Source: Actinomycetes bacterium
GTDB lineage: Bacteria; Actinomycetota; Acidimicrobiia; Acidimicrobiales; RAAP-2
DNA length: 22,170 bases
Assembly: GCA_021826655.1 (NCBI GenBank)
Contig: JAKAZC010000005.1
Span: 1 to 22,170 of the forward strand
Direction of reading: 5' to 3'
Every line of letters starts with the position of its first letter. Positions within the stretch are counted from its first letter, which is position 1. Both the position numbers and the translations under genes were made by a program. Below the pieces are notes generated by a model. It had not been told where the DNA came from. It saw only the letters and a list, made by a program, of their open reading frames with translations, and ran no database searches. Of this stretch, positions 1 to 7,874 are shown piece after piece.

Positions 1-117
1 GTCGTCGGCGGCGCCGACGCCGTCCTTGCCGCGTCGATCTTCCACCGGGGCGAGTTCACCGTCGCCGAGGCGAAGGCCCATCTGGCCTCGGCGGGGGTGT
101 CCGTGCGTCCCGGTTGA
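1..117 (+). CDS. hisF: Imidazole glycerol phosphate synthase subunit HisF, C-terminal fragment
   Basis: The window opens inside this gene; only the last 38 codons and a TGA stop are present. The frame reads [18 protein letters not shown] and then a short helix, which matches the end of the HisF (beta/alpha)8 barrel: the [13 protein letters not shown] stretch is the phosphate-binding loop and last helix of the family. HisF is the cyclase subunit that, with the glutaminase HisH, forms imidazole glycerol phosphate and AICAR in histidine synthesis in the cytoplasm. Position directly before hisI (with one small gene between) fits an actinobacterial his cluster. The identification is firm although the fragment is short; nothing can be said about the rest of the protein. 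Confidence 0.9.
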   Translation, partial: VVGGADAVLAASIFHRGEFTVAEAKAHLASAGVSVRPG

Positions 118-137
118 ACCAGGGCCGTCCCCGGGCC

Positions 138-153
138 ACCCGGACGTCCGGGT
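138..153. promoter_or_regulatory. 16-bp perfect palindrome, candidate operator or terminator stem
   Basis: ACCCGGACGTCCGGGT reads the same on both strands. It ends at the first base of the putative -35 element of the downstream GroES-like gene, so it is well placed for a repressor or activator. It could instead fold as a 6-bp stem with an ACGT loop and end hisF transcription, though no T-run follows. The palindrome is seen directly; the role is inference. Confidence 0.4.
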
Positions 154-181
154 TCGGGCCGCCGCGGGGCTGCGGTAGCCT
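153..181 (+). promoter_or_regulatory. Promoter of GroES-like gene, leaderless type
   Basis: TTCGGG (153-158), a 17-bp spacer, then TAGCCT (176-181). The -10 ends six bases before the GTG at 188, so a transcript starting at the usual distance would begin at or within a base of the start codon. No Shine-Dalgarno sequence is present, which agrees with a leaderless mRNA. Confidence 0.6.
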
Positions 182-187
182 GCTCCA

Positions 188-547
188 GTGGCAACCACGA
201 CTCCGGAAGCCCCCGCCGCGGGCATGGACGGCGGCGCCAAACTGCCGATCAACGTCCTCGCCGACCGAGTACTGGTGCAGGTGGGCCAGGCCGAGGGCGA
301 GCGCCGCTCGCGCGCCGGCATCCTGATCCCGGCGACCGCCCAGGTGTCCCGTCGGCTGACCTGGGCCGTGGCGGTGGCCGTCGGGCCGCACGTCCGCTCG
401 GTCAAGGTCGGTGACAACGTGCTGTTCAACCCCGAGGACCGTTTCGAGGTCGAGGTCCAGGGGGACGAGTTCGTGATCCTGCGCGAGCGGGACATCCACG
501 CCGTGGCCGCCACGCGCTTCGACGGTGGCACCGGCCTCTACCTCTGA
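188..547 (+). CDS. GroES-like co-chaperonin (Cpn10 family), orphan paralogue
   Basis: A 119-residue protein with the Cpn10 layout: LADRVLVQV at 24-32, a mobile-loop region at 33-56 with the hydrophobic GILIP tripeptide area (44-48) that in GroES docks on GroEL, VAVGPHVRSVKVGDNVLF at 63-80, and the closing strand FVILRERDIHAV at 95-106. True GroES is about 95-100 residues; this one has about 20 extra N-terminal and 12 extra C-terminal residues. GroES normally caps GroEL; no groEL lies nearby, so the partner is unknown. It sits between hisF and hisI on the same strand but has its own promoter. The GTG start is chosen because the -10 element lies directly before it. Family membership is clear; a role as a working co-chaperonin is inference. 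Confidence 0.8.
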   Translation: MATTTPEAPAAGMDGGAKLPINVLADRVLVQVGQAEGERRSRAGILIPATAQVSRRLTWAVAVAVGPHVRSVKVGDNVLFNPEDRFEVEVQGDEFVILRERDIHAVAATRFDGGTGLYL

Positions 548-626
548 GCCGTCGCCGTCCACGTAGCCGGAACCGACGAACCCCCGCGTACCCGAGCGAC
601 CCGATCCCACCGACAGGGAGCATCCC

Positions 627-1040
627 GTGACCAGCCCCACGACCCGACCGACCTTCGTCGCCACCCCGATCCCGCACAGCGCGGGGGAACTGGAGGCGAT
701 CACCTACTCCGCCGACGGGCTGGTGGGGGCCGTCGTCCAGGACGCCTCGGACGGCGCGGTGCTCATGTTCGCCTGGATGAACGCCGAGTCCCTGGCGAAG
801 ACGTTGGCGACCGGTCGCACCTGGTTCTGGAGCCGGAGCCGGCAGGAGTACTGGTGCAAGGGGGAGACCTCGGGCGACCGGCAGTACGTGCGCAGCGTCC
901 GGTACGACTGCGACGGGGACTGCCTCCTGGTGACCGTGGACCAGGAGGGCGCAGGCGCCTGCCACACCGGGAGCCGCACCTGTTTCTACCGCGCGTTCGG
1001 CGACGACGCGGGTGGAGCGGACGGACCGTCCTCCTCGTGA
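627..1040 (+). CDS. hisI: Phosphoribosyl-AMP cyclohydrolase HisI
   Basis: A 137-residue protein that opens the adenine ring of phosphoribosyl-AMP, the third step of histidine synthesis. Family signatures: [26 protein letters not shown] region at 47-72, [11 protein letters not shown] (76-86), the metal-binding DCDGDCLL (94-101, Asp94, Asp96, Asp98 and Cys99 as likely ligands) and [10 protein letters not shown] (111-120, Cys112 and His113). It is the single-domain cyclohydrolase without a HisE pyrophosphohydrolase domain, as in other actinobacteria. The GTG start at 627 has GGGAG seven bases upstream. Its stop overlaps the trpE start (GTGA, 1037-1040), so the two are probably translationally coupled. 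The identification is firm. Confidence 0.96.
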   Translation: MTSPTTRPTFVATPIPHSAGELEAITYSADGLVGAVVQDASDGAVLMFAWMNAESLAKTLATGRTWFWSRSRQEYWCKGETSGDRQYVRSVRYDCDGDCLLVTVDQEGAGACHTGSRTCFYRAFGDDAGGADGPSSS

Positions 1041-2611
1041 CGCTGACGTCCGCCACCCCCGTCGAGGGCTTCTTCGATCTCGCCCGACGGCACCGGATCG
1101 TGCCGGTGTGGCGCGAGCTGGTGGCCGACACGGTCACGCCCGTCGCCGCCTTCCTCCAGATCGTCGGCCCCGGTGACGTCGGTGGCTTCCTGCTCGAGTC
1201 GGTGGAGGGTGGCGAGCGGTGGGGCCGCTACTCGTTCGTCGGCCGGAATCCACTGGCGACCGTGGTGGCCCACGGGACCGAGGTGACGACACGTGGAGCG
1301 GTCGACCTCGACGCACTGTGCGGGGGCGGGGTCACCGGCTCGCACGGGGTGCTGGCCGCGCTCGACTCGATCCTGGCCGCCGTCGACTCGCCCGACCTGC
1401 CCGACCTGCCACCACTGCACGGGGGGCTGGTGGGTTACCTCGGCTACGACGTCGTCCGGGAGGTCGAGCACCTACCGGACGCGCCGCCCGACGACCTCGG
1501 CCAGCCCGACGCGATCCTGTCCGTCATCGGGCAGTTGGCCGCCTTCGACCACTGGCGCCAGCGGGTGGTGCTGATCGACAACGTGGTGATCGACCCGTCG
1601 TGGGGGGACGACGACCTGGTACGCGCCCACGTCGAGGCCGAGGCCCGCCTCGACCGGTTGGCGCACGACTGCGTGCGCCCGACGGCCGAGGCGCCCCGGG
1701 CGCTGCCGCCGCGCCGTCCGCCGCCCGATGACGTGATCCGGACCATGAGCGACGGCCTCTACGAGGACGCGGTGCAGGCGGTCAAGGAATGCGTCCACGC
1801 CGGCGACGTCTTCCAGGCGGTGCTGTCCCAACGATTCGACCTGCCCGAACTCGGGGTCGACCCCTTCGACGTCTACCGGGTCCTGCGGCTGGTGAACCCC
1901 AGTCCCTACCTGTACTTCCTGCGGTTCCCCGAGGTCACCGTGGTCGGCGCCTCGCCCGAGCCGATGGTGCGCCTGCGGGAGGGAACGGTCACGTCCCGAC
2001 CCATCGCCGGGTCGCGGCCACGAGGCGGTACCGCGGAGGAGGACGCGCGGCTGGAGGGTGAGCTCGTCGAGGATCCGAAGGAGGTGGCCGAGCACGTGAT
2101 GCTCGTCGACCTCGCCCGCAACGACGTGGGCCGGGTGGTCAGCTTCGGGACCGAGGGGGTGGAGGAGATGATGGTGGTCGAGCGCTACAGCCACATCATG
2201 CACCTGACCTCCCAGGTGTCCGGGACCCTCGCCCCGGGCAAGGGACCCGTCGACGTCCTGCGGGCGACCCTGCCGGCCGGGACGCTGTCGGGCGCGCCGA
2301 AGGTCCGGGCCATGGAGATCATCGATGAGCTCGAGCCGACCAAGCGGGGGGTCTACGGCGGCGTGGTGGGGTACCTCGACTTCTCCGGCAACCTCGACAC
2401 CGCCATCGCCATCCGGACCATGACGGTGGCGCCGGACGGTCGGGCCTCGGTGCAGGCCGGGGCCGGCATCGTGGCCGACAGCGACCCGGCCACGGAGAAC
2501 GCCGAGTGCGCGCACAAGGCGGCGGCCCTCCTGTCTGCCGTGGCTATGGCCCGGTCCGCGTGGCCGACAGGTCCGACGGGTCCGACGGAGCGACGGAGCG
2601 ACCGTGGGTGA
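1037..2611 (+). CDS. trpE: Anthranilate synthase component I, TrpE
   Basis: A 524-residue chorismate-binding enzyme that makes anthranilate from chorismate with ammonia supplied by TrpG. Visible signatures: LLES at 52-55 near the N-terminus, the tryptophan feedback-site motif of TrpE, then the catalytic half with PIAGSRPRG, the [19 protein letters not shown] stretch and [17 protein letters not shown] followed by [15 protein letters not shown]. Length is normal for the family. The open frame extends upstream to 854, but the GTG at 1037 overlapping the hisI stop gives the normal N-terminus [20 protein letters not shown] and avoids deep overlap with hisI. The gene overlaps the next one by eight bases. 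No trpG or trpD is present in the window, so the partner subunit is encoded elsewhere. Confidence 0.96.
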   Translation: MTLTSATPVEGFFDLARRHRIVPVWRELVADTVTPVAAFLQIVGPGDVGGFLLESVEGGERWGRYSFVGRNPLATVVAHGTEVTTRGAVDLDALCGGGVTGSHGVLAALDSILAAVDSPDLPDLPPLHGGLVGYLGYDVVREVEHLPDAPPDDLGQPDAILSVIGQLAAFDHWRQRVVLIDNVVIDPSWGDDDLVRAHVEAEARLDRLAHDCVRPTAEAPRALPPRRPPPDDVIRTMSDGLYEDAVQAVKECVHAGDVFQAVLSQRFDLPELGVDPFDVYRVLRLVNPSPYLYFLRFPEVTVVGASPEPMVRLREGTVTSRPIAGSRPRGGTAEEDARLEGELVEDPKEVAEHVMLVDLARNDVGRVVSFGTEGVEEMMVVERYSHIMHLTSQVSGTLAPGKGPVDVLRATLPAGTLSGAPKVRAMEIIDELEPTKRGVYGGVVGYLDFSGNLDTAIAIRTMTVAPDGRASVQAGAGIVADSDPATENAECAHKAAALLSAVAMARSAWPTGPTGPTERRSDRG

Positions 2612-3554
2612 ACCGTCATACGGGGCGGACGGCGGCTACGGCGCGCTGCGCACCGGGTCCGGGGCCCGTGCCGTGCGCCGGGACGTGCTGTCGGTCACCG
2701 GGGCCGAAGCCCTCGCGTACCTGCAGGGCCAGTGCAGCCAGGACCTCGACCCGCTGACCGTCGGTGACACGACGTGGTCCCTGATCCTCAGTCCGCAGGG
2801 CAAGGTCGACGCCCTGGTGCGGGTCACCCGGACCGGGGACGAGTCGTTCGTGCTCGACACCGACCCGGGGTGCGGGCCCGCTGCCCGGGCCCGGCTCGAG
2901 CGGTTCAGACTCCGGACCAAGGTGACCGTCGAGCCACTCGACTGGACCTGCCTGTCGGTCCGTGGGCCGGCCACCGGTCCGGTCGTCCGGCCCACTGGTG
3001 TGGAGCTCGTCCTGCCCGTCGACGTTCCGAGTTGGTCCGGTGTGGACCTGCTCGGCCCGGTCCCGACCGGGGGGGCCGTCACCTCGTGGAAACCCGAGGG
3101 CGTACCGTGGTGCGACGAGGAGGTTTGGGAGTCGGTGCGCATCGAGGCCGGTGTGCCGGTGGGCGGGCACGAGGTCGTCGGGTCGACCATCGCCGCCGAG
3201 GTGGGCCTCGTGGAGCGGACGGTGTCGTTCGCCAAGGGATGCTTCACCGGTCAGGAGCTGGTGGCCCGACTCGACGCGCGGGGATCCAACGTGGCCCGTC
3301 GACTGTGCGGCCTGGTGGTGCCGAGCGTCCAGGCGCCGCCCGAAGGGGCGGCGGCGTGGACGGCCGACGGTGCCCACCGGGTGGGGACGCTGTCCTCGGT
3401 GGCGTGGTCGTCCGGGCACGGCGCCTTCGTCGCACTCGCCACGCTGCACCGGCGGGTGACGCCGCCCGAGGTCGTCGAGGTGCGCTGGGGCGACGCCGAG
3501 GAGCACCGGGCGCTGGGCGAGGCCCGACCGCTGCCGCTCGTCACCGGGGTCTGA
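2604..3554 (+). CDS. ygfZ: YgfZ/GcvT-like folate-binding protein (Fe-S cluster maintenance)
   Basis: A 316-residue protein of the YgfZ/IBA57 family, relatives of the glycine-cleavage T protein. The hallmark K-G-C-[FY]-x-G-Q-E is present as KGCFTGQE at 211-218, with the conserved Cys213. The N-terminal part has FLQGQ-like LAYLQGQCSQDL (38-48) and LSPQGKVDA (62-70), also typical. Family members bind tetrahydrofolate and support assembly or repair of certain [4Fe-4S] enzymes and tRNA methylthiolation. The GTG start at 2604 lies inside the end of trpE (8-bp overlap), which points to co-translation with trpE. There is no obvious metabolic link to tryptophan; linkage is probably operonic convenience. 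Family is firm; the exact client enzymes are unknown. Confidence 0.92.
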   Translation: MGEPSYGADGGYGALRTGSGARAVRRDVLSVTGAEALAYLQGQCSQDLDPLTVGDTTWSLILSPQGKVDALVRVTRTGDESFVLDTDPGCGPAARARLERFRLRTKVTVEPLDWTCLSVRGPATGPVVRPTGVELVLPVDVPSWSGVDLLGPVPTGGAVTSWKPEGVPWCDEEVWESVRIEAGVPVGGHEVVGSTIAAEVGLVERTVSFAKGCFTGQELVARLDARGSNVARRLCGLVVPSVQAPPEGAAAWTADGAHRVGTLSSVAWSSGHGAFVALATLHRRVTPPEVVEVRWGDAEEHRALGEARPLPLVTGV

Positions 3555-3556
3555 GC

Positions 3557-3586
3557 TTCCGGGGAGTACATCCAGCGCGCTACATT
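3557..3586 (+). promoter_or_regulatory. Candidate promoter of the phosphotransferase gene
   Basis: TTCCGG (3557-3562), an 18-bp spacer and TACATT (3581-3586) lie in the 97-bp gap after ygfZ. The -35 is poor, the -10 good. The implied 5' leader is about 58 bases and carries a GGGGGAG ribosome site before the ATG at 3652, unlike the leaderless genes elsewhere in this window. Confidence 0.4.
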
Positions 3587-3651
3587 CTCCCGCAGGCAGG
3601 CACGGACCGGTGGTCCAACCGGGGGAGGCCGCCACGAGTGGGGGAGCACGC

Positions 3652-4824
3652 ATGACGACCGAGACAGCCACCGGTGACCACCCCGACGGCGCCGTGCAGA
3701 TGGACGCCGAACGGATCACCACGTCGACCCGCGACCCGGGGGCCATGCGTGGCCAGTTCGAGGCGTGGCTTCGGGGGACGCTGCCCGACGGCAACGACGC
3801 CGAGGTCGTGGAACTCACCAGTCCCGAGAGCAACGGCATGTCGTCCGAGACCCTACTCGTGACGGCCCGGTGGACGGAGGGGGTCGGCACGGTCGAACGG
3901 CGCCTCGTGGCGCGGGTGGAGCCCCCGGCGACCGACTACCCGGTCTTCACCACCTACGACCTCGACATGCAGTACCGGGTCATGCGCCTCGTGTCGGAGC
4001 ACACCGACGTCCCCATCCCCGAGACACACTGGTACGAACCCGACCCCTCGGTGCTCGGCGGCTCCTTCTTCGTCATGGACCGGGTGGACGGTCTGGTCCC
4101 ACCCGACGTCCTGCCGTACACGTTCGGCGACAACTGGGTGTTCGACGGCAGCGAGGCCTCCCGCCGCACCATCCAGGATTCGGCCGTTCGGGCCGTGGCG
4201 GGCATCCACTCGATCCGGCCGGAAGCCCACGACCTGGCATTCCTCCAGCACGACCAGCCCGGCGACACGGCGCTCGAGCGCAGCCTCAACCACTGGAAGG
4301 CCTACCTCGAATGGGTGGTTCAGGACTCGAGGTCCGCGCTGCTCGACGACTGCTTCGTGTGGCTCACCGAGCACCTCCCCGTCGACACCGCGCCGGACGC
4401 GCTCTCGTGGGGTGACGGACGCATCGGCAACATGATGTTCCGGGACGACGAGGTGGTCGCCGTCCTCGACTGGGAGATGGCGGCCGTGGCCCCACCCGAG
4501 GTCGACCTGGGGTGGATGTGCTACCTGCACCTGTTCTTCCAGGACCTGGCGGTCCAGCTCGGTGCACCGGGTTTGCCGCGGATGTTCCGTCCGGCCGACG
4601 TGGCGGCCACCTACGCCGAGGCCGCCGGCCACCCGGTGGGGGACCTGACGTGGCACATCGCGTATGCGGCCATGCGCCACGGGGTGATCATGCGTCGGGT
4701 GACGGAGCGGTCGATCTACTTCGGAGAGGCCGAGGCCCCGGCGGACATCGACGACCTCATCATCCACCGGGACACACTGCGGGGCATGTTGGACGGCTCC
4801 TACTGGCCGGGTATCGACCTCTGA
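3652..4824 (+). CDS. APH-fold phosphotransferase family protein
   Basis: A 390-residue protein with the aminoglycoside phosphotransferase/choline kinase fold: an N-terminal nucleotide lobe with LLVTARW...RRLVARVEP (about 69-92), the hinge SFFVMDRVDGLVPPDV (about 139-154), the catalytic loop SWGDGRIGNMMF and the metal-binding VVAVLDWEMAAVAPPEVDLGW. In classical APH enzymes the catalytic loop starts HGD; here Trp replaces the His (WGD), as in the ACAD10/FadE36-like branch of the family found with acyl-CoA metabolism genes. The Asp and Asn of the loop and the metal Asp are kept, so it may well be active. The substrate is unknown and antibiotic resistance should not be assumed. The ATG at 3652 is preferred over the GTG at 3610 because GGGGGAG lies just upstream. 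Confidence 0.85.
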   Translation: MTTETATGDHPDGAVQMDAERITTSTRDPGAMRGQFEAWLRGTLPDGNDAEVVELTSPESNGMSSETLLVTARWTEGVGTVERRLVARVEPPATDYPVFTTYDLDMQYRVMRLVSEHTDVPIPETHWYEPDPSVLGGSFFVMDRVDGLVPPDVLPYTFGDNWVFDGSEASRRTIQDSAVRAVAGIHSIRPEAHDLAFLQHDQPGDTALERSLNHWKAYLEWVVQDSRSALLDDCFVWLTEHLPVDTAPDALSWGDGRIGNMMFRDDEVVAVLDWEMAAVAPPEVDLGWMCYLHLFFQDLAVQLGAPGLPRMFRPADVAATYAEAAGHPVGDLTWHIAYAAMRHGVIMRRVTERSIYFGEAEAPADIDDLIIHRDTLRGMLDGSYWPGIDL

Positions 4825-4892
4825 GTGACGGGGGACGGAGCGGCACCGGACCCTCGAGACCGGACAGGCCTCTACGTCAACCTGAGGTCGAG

Positions 4893-4941
4893 GGTACCGA
4901 CGGGTGGCGGCCGGTACTGCCGGCCGGTCCTGGTCGGCACC
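4893..4941. terminator. Nested inverted repeat between convergent genes, likely bidirectional terminator
   Basis: An inner 7-bp stem CGGCCGG/CCGGCCG (4908-4914 and 4920-4926, loop TACTG) sits inside an outer 9-base pair of arms (4893-4901 and 4933-4941, one mismatch). It lies between the + phosphotransferase and the - SDR gene. There is no T-run, which is common for high-G+C terminators. Confidence 0.5.
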
Positions 4942-4960
4942 GGGTTCCCGCGGCGAGGGG

Positions 4961-5788
4961 TCACACCCCGAGGCTGCCCCTCGCCGCCACTTCGAACAGC
5001 CGGAAGGGGAGCACCCGCTTGCCGACGATGCCGATCCGTTCGCCCAGCCGTCCCACCGAGGCCCGCCGCGGCGGGCGGGCGGCATCGAGCACCCGGGTGA
5101 CCGCCCCGGCGACGTCGTCCGGTGCGACCCCGTCCCGTTCGTCCTCTTCCATGGTGCGGACCGCCCGGGCCCGGGCGGTCCGGTAGGGGTCGTCGCCGGT
5201 GGGCACCTGCACGTCCCGGCGGCTGGCGGTGAAGTCGGTGCGGACGTTGCCGGGCTCCACCAGCGTCACGTGGACCCCGAACGGTGCGACCTCGTAGGCG
5301 AGTGCCTCGCCGTAGCCCTCCAGGGCGAATTTGGACGCGCTGTAGAAGGCCTGGAACGGGAGCCCCAGGACCCCGCCGATCGAACTGACCAGGACGATCC
5401 GGCCACCTCCGGACGACCGGAACGTCGGGAGGGCGGCCTGCACCAGCCGGACCGCACCCCAGAAGTTGGTCTCGAGCTGGTCCCTGGCATCGGTGATGGG
5501 CGTCTGCTCGACCGAACCGGCGAGTCCCCAGCCGGCGCAGGCCACGACGGCGTGGAGGCCCCCGTGTTCGGCCACGACCGCGGCCACGCCCTCGACCACC
5601 GAGGCGTCGTCGTCGACGTCCATGACCAACGGTCGCCACGACCCGCGGGACGTACCCCGGCGGCTGGCCCCGATCACCGTCCACCCGGCGTCGTCCAGGC
5701 GGTCCGCGGTCGCCCGTCCGATGCCGGCAGAGGCCCCGGTGACCAGGACGACCTTCGGATCGTCTGCACGCCTCGTCGTGGCTCCCAT
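4961..5788 (-). CDS. Short-chain dehydrogenase/reductase (SDR) oxidoreductase
   Basis: A 275-residue classical SDR. The NAD(P)-binding TGASAGIG is at 17-24, the NNAG-equivalent is ACAG at 83-86, the catalytic Ser is in IVLVSSIGG (Ser136), and YSASK gives Tyr149 and Lys153. The segment after the active site, VTLVEPGNVRTDF, is also typical. The arginine-containing stretch after the first strand (ASRRG, 41-45) suggests NADP preference. Such proteins reduce or oxidise small hydroxy or keto compounds; the substrate cannot be told. The frame is open to 5881, but the ATG at 5788 has GGGAGG about five bases upstream and gives a normal N-terminus. It is monocistronic by position: convergent with the preceding gene, with a decayed region behind it. 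Confidence 0.9.
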   Translation of the reverse strand: MGATTRRADDPKVVLVTGASAGIGRATADRLDDAGWTVIGASRRGTSRGSWRPLVMDVDDDASVVEGVAAVVAEHGGLHAVVACAGWGLAGSVEQTPITDARDQLETNFWGAVRLVQAALPTFRSSGGGRIVLVSSIGGVLGLPFQAFYSASKFALEGYGEALAYEVAPFGVHVTLVEPGNVRTDFTASRRDVQVPTGDDPYRTARARAVRTMEEDERDGVAPDDVAGAVTRVLDAARPPRRASVGRLGERIGIVGKRVLPFRLFEVAARGSLGV

Positions 5789-5950
5789 GCCGTCCTCCCG
5801 GGTCCGGGCGCCGTTCGGCCGGCACCTTCCGGGACCCTTCCTAGTCCACCCGGTGCGAGCCCACGGGCGCCCCCCCACCACGCCTCGGACGAGCGGACCC
5901 CCGGAGCGCGCGGTGATCCCGGACGTCGGGTCCCGCTCCGGACCTGCTCG

Positions 5951-6349
5951 ACGGTGGCCGGCGCCCTCGTCACGCCGACCTCGCCCCGACTGTCATGGTC
6001 GGCCCCCGTCTCGGTGGGCACGCCGGCCATCCACGCGGTCTCGTGCACCGGCCCGACGTTCTGCGTCGCCGAGGGCGCGAACGGCGAACTGCTGCAGTTC
6101 GACGGGACGGCGTGGAGCACGTCGGACACCGGGCACCTCCCCGGGGTCGGTGGCGTCTCCGGCGTCCGTGCCTGACGCTGTGCGGCCGGTGGTACCGCCG
6201 GCCACGTCCCGGTCGCCTCGGTATCGCAGGGTTACCGGTTGGCCGTATCCGACGGTGGCAGCTTCGACTACGGGGACGCGACGTTCGGGGGGTCGATGGG
6301 AGGCCAGCCGCCCAACAGGCCGGTCGTCGGTATCGCACTCCAACGGTAG
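5951..6349 (+). pseudogene. Decayed secreted repeat-protein gene (two repeat families in one frame)
   Basis: This lies in a 657-bp stretch (5789-6445) without any intact gene; I see nothing else in that gap. One frame gives WSAPVSVGTPAIHAVSCTG then TFCVAEGANGELLQFDGTAW (5996-6118), close to the SC..xxFCVAVDxxGNxLxYNGxxW repeats of secreted actinobacterial beta-propeller-like proteins. After a single in-frame TGA (6173-6175) the same frame continues as [20 protein letters not shown] and [11 protein letters not shown] (6230-6346), a degenerate copy of the GYWLVASDGGIFxFGDAxFxGSxG repeat abundant in Acidimicrobiia. It then ends at TAG 6347-6349. There is no start codon with a ribosome site, no signal peptide, and only about one unit of each repeat where intact proteins have many. 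Family recognition is from memory of the motifs; decay is inferred. Confidence 0.6.
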
Positions 6350-6445
6350 ACCCACGGGTTCCCGGGTCCGGTCGTCGGGGTATCGACGCCCGGTTGGTAG
6401 GCGAGTGGTGGCGGTGCACCCGTACCGGTCCGCCGTCCCGGGTGT

Positions 6446-7825
6446 TCAGGTTCCATCCCCTCCCGGCGGGCGGAGGTCCACGACCATCCGGGTGCCGGCG
6501 CCGTCGACCAGCGGCGACTCGGCGTGGGCGCTCGCTCCCATGGCCGTCGCCAACTCCCGGACGATGGCCAGTCCCAGCCCCGTTCCCGGCCGCCGGGCCC
6601 CGGCCACGGTCCGATCGGAGGTCACGTGCCGGTCGAACACACGGTCCAGCTGGTCGGGCGGTATGCCCGGCCCGTCGTCGTCCACCCAGATCACGGCTCG
6701 CGACGCGTCGCCGGACACGCCCACCACGACGCGGCTCCGGGCGAACGAGGCCGCGTTCTCGACGAGGTTGGCCACGATCTGGCCGAGGCGGTCGCTGTCG
6801 GCGACCACCGGGCACGGTCGGTCCGAACCGGCGGCGAGGTCGAGGGTCAGACCGAGCGAATCTGCCCGGGGGCGGAAACCGCCGACGACCTGGCGGACCT
6901 CGTGGGCGGCGTCGACCACTCGCAGCTCGAGGGAGAACCGGTCGGCGTCGAGCCGGGCCAGGTCCAACAGGTCCTGGACGAGGCGCTCGAGTCGCCGTGC
7001 CTCGCTGCTGATCACGCCGGCGGCCGCCACCGGGTCCTCGGCCGTTCCGTCGATGACCGCCTCGGAGTAGCCGCGGATCGAGGTCAGCGGGGTGCGCAGC
7101 TCGTGGGACACCGACATCAGGAACTGTCGCTCCTGGTCACGGGCGCGGACCAGGGTGGCCCCCATGGTGTTGATCGACTCGGCCAGGCGGGTGAATTCGG
7201 GGTCCTCGTGCCCGCCGATCGGCACCGTGGCATCGAGGTCGCCGGCGGCGATCCGCCCGGTGGTGGCGACCGCCGCCACGAGGGGCCGGGTGAACCGCCG
7301 GGCCAGCGCCGCGGCCACCAGTGCCGCGGCCACCGCCGCGCCGACACCGATCCAGGCGAAGTAGCGGACGCCGTTGACGGGACTGTGGATCTGTCGGGAG
7401 ACCACCAGCACGGGGATGCCCGCCGTCTGCGCCTGGAGCGGCGTGGGCACCGCCGAGTAGGCCAGCAGGGATGCCGTGTGGCCGGTCACCTGGCGCCCGG
7501 CCAGCAGTGCGTCGGGGTGGACCATCGCCGGGGTGAGCCGGGGACCGAGCCCGCCGGTGAACGTCCCGTCGGGTGACAGCAGGACGAACCGCACGGAGGC
7601 GAAGCTCCCCGCACTGGTGACGACGGCCAGCTCCCTGCGGAACGAGACCCGGGTGAGGCCGGCGTGGTCCGAGAAGGTCCGGGAGATGGCTTGGGCCTGA
7701 CGGGCCAGCTCCTGCTGGGCCGTGGACACCGTCGCCCGTCGGATCAGCACATAGCTACCGATGCTGGTGACGGCGACGGCCACCACCACCAGAGCGATGC
7801 TGGTGATCGTCAGGCGGCGCCTCAC
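6446..7825 (-). CDS. Two-component sensor histidine kinase
   Basis: A 459-residue membrane kinase. Order: membrane helix at about 6-28, an extracytoplasmic sensor region of about 125 residues with no domain I recognise, second helix at about 156-175, HAMP linker 176-228, HisKA with SVSHELRTPL (phospho-acceptor His241), N box IVANLVENAASFA, G1 box DDGPGIPPDQLDRVF and G2 box GTGLGLAIV. It should phosphorylate the regulator encoded just upstream (49-bp gap, same strand). The open frame extends to 8203 through the regulator gene, but that part is a shadow. The GTG at 7825 is the first start after the regulator stop that gives a short basic N-terminus (VRRRLT) before the helix; its ribosome site is weak, so some doubt about the start remains. 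The signal sensed is unknown. Confidence 0.92.
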   Translation of the reverse strand: MRRRLTITSIALVVVAVAVTSIGSYVLIRRATVSTAQQELARQAQAISRTFSDHAGLTRVSFRRELAVVTSAGSFASVRFVLLSPDGTFTGGLGPRLTPAMVHPDALLAGRQVTGHTASLLAYSAVPTPLQAQTAGIPVLVVSRQIHSPVNGVRYFAWIGVGAAVAAALVAAALARRFTRPLVAAVATTGRIAAGDLDATVPIGGHEDPEFTRLAESINTMGATLVRARDQERQFLMSVSHELRTPLTSIRGYSEAVIDGTAEDPVAAAGVISSEARRLERLVQDLLDLARLDADRFSLELRVVDAAHEVRQVVGGFRPRADSLGLTLDLAAGSDRPCPVVADSDRLGQIVANLVENAASFARSRVVVGVSGDASRAVIWVDDDGPGIPPDQLDRVFDRHVTSDRTVAGARRPGTGLGLAIVRELATAMGASAHAESPLVDGAGTRMVVDLRPPGGDGT

Positions 7826-7874
7826 GTCGGTCCCGACGGAGCGCGACCTCGAACCGGCGATCCGACCGTCATCC

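Noticed and set aside
854..1036. Upstream extension of trpE to 854
   Set aside because: It would overlap hisI deeply and is Arg/Gly-rich; the GTG at 1037 gives the normal TrpE N-terminus.
2616..3890. A 424-codon minus-strand frame opposite ygfZ and the phosphotransferase
   Set aside because: Antisense shadow of two clear genes, with no motif.
5466..7070. A 534-codon plus-strand frame across the SDR gene, the gap and the kinase
   Set aside because: Arg/Ser/Pro-rich shadow; the pseudogene remnant lies in a different frame.
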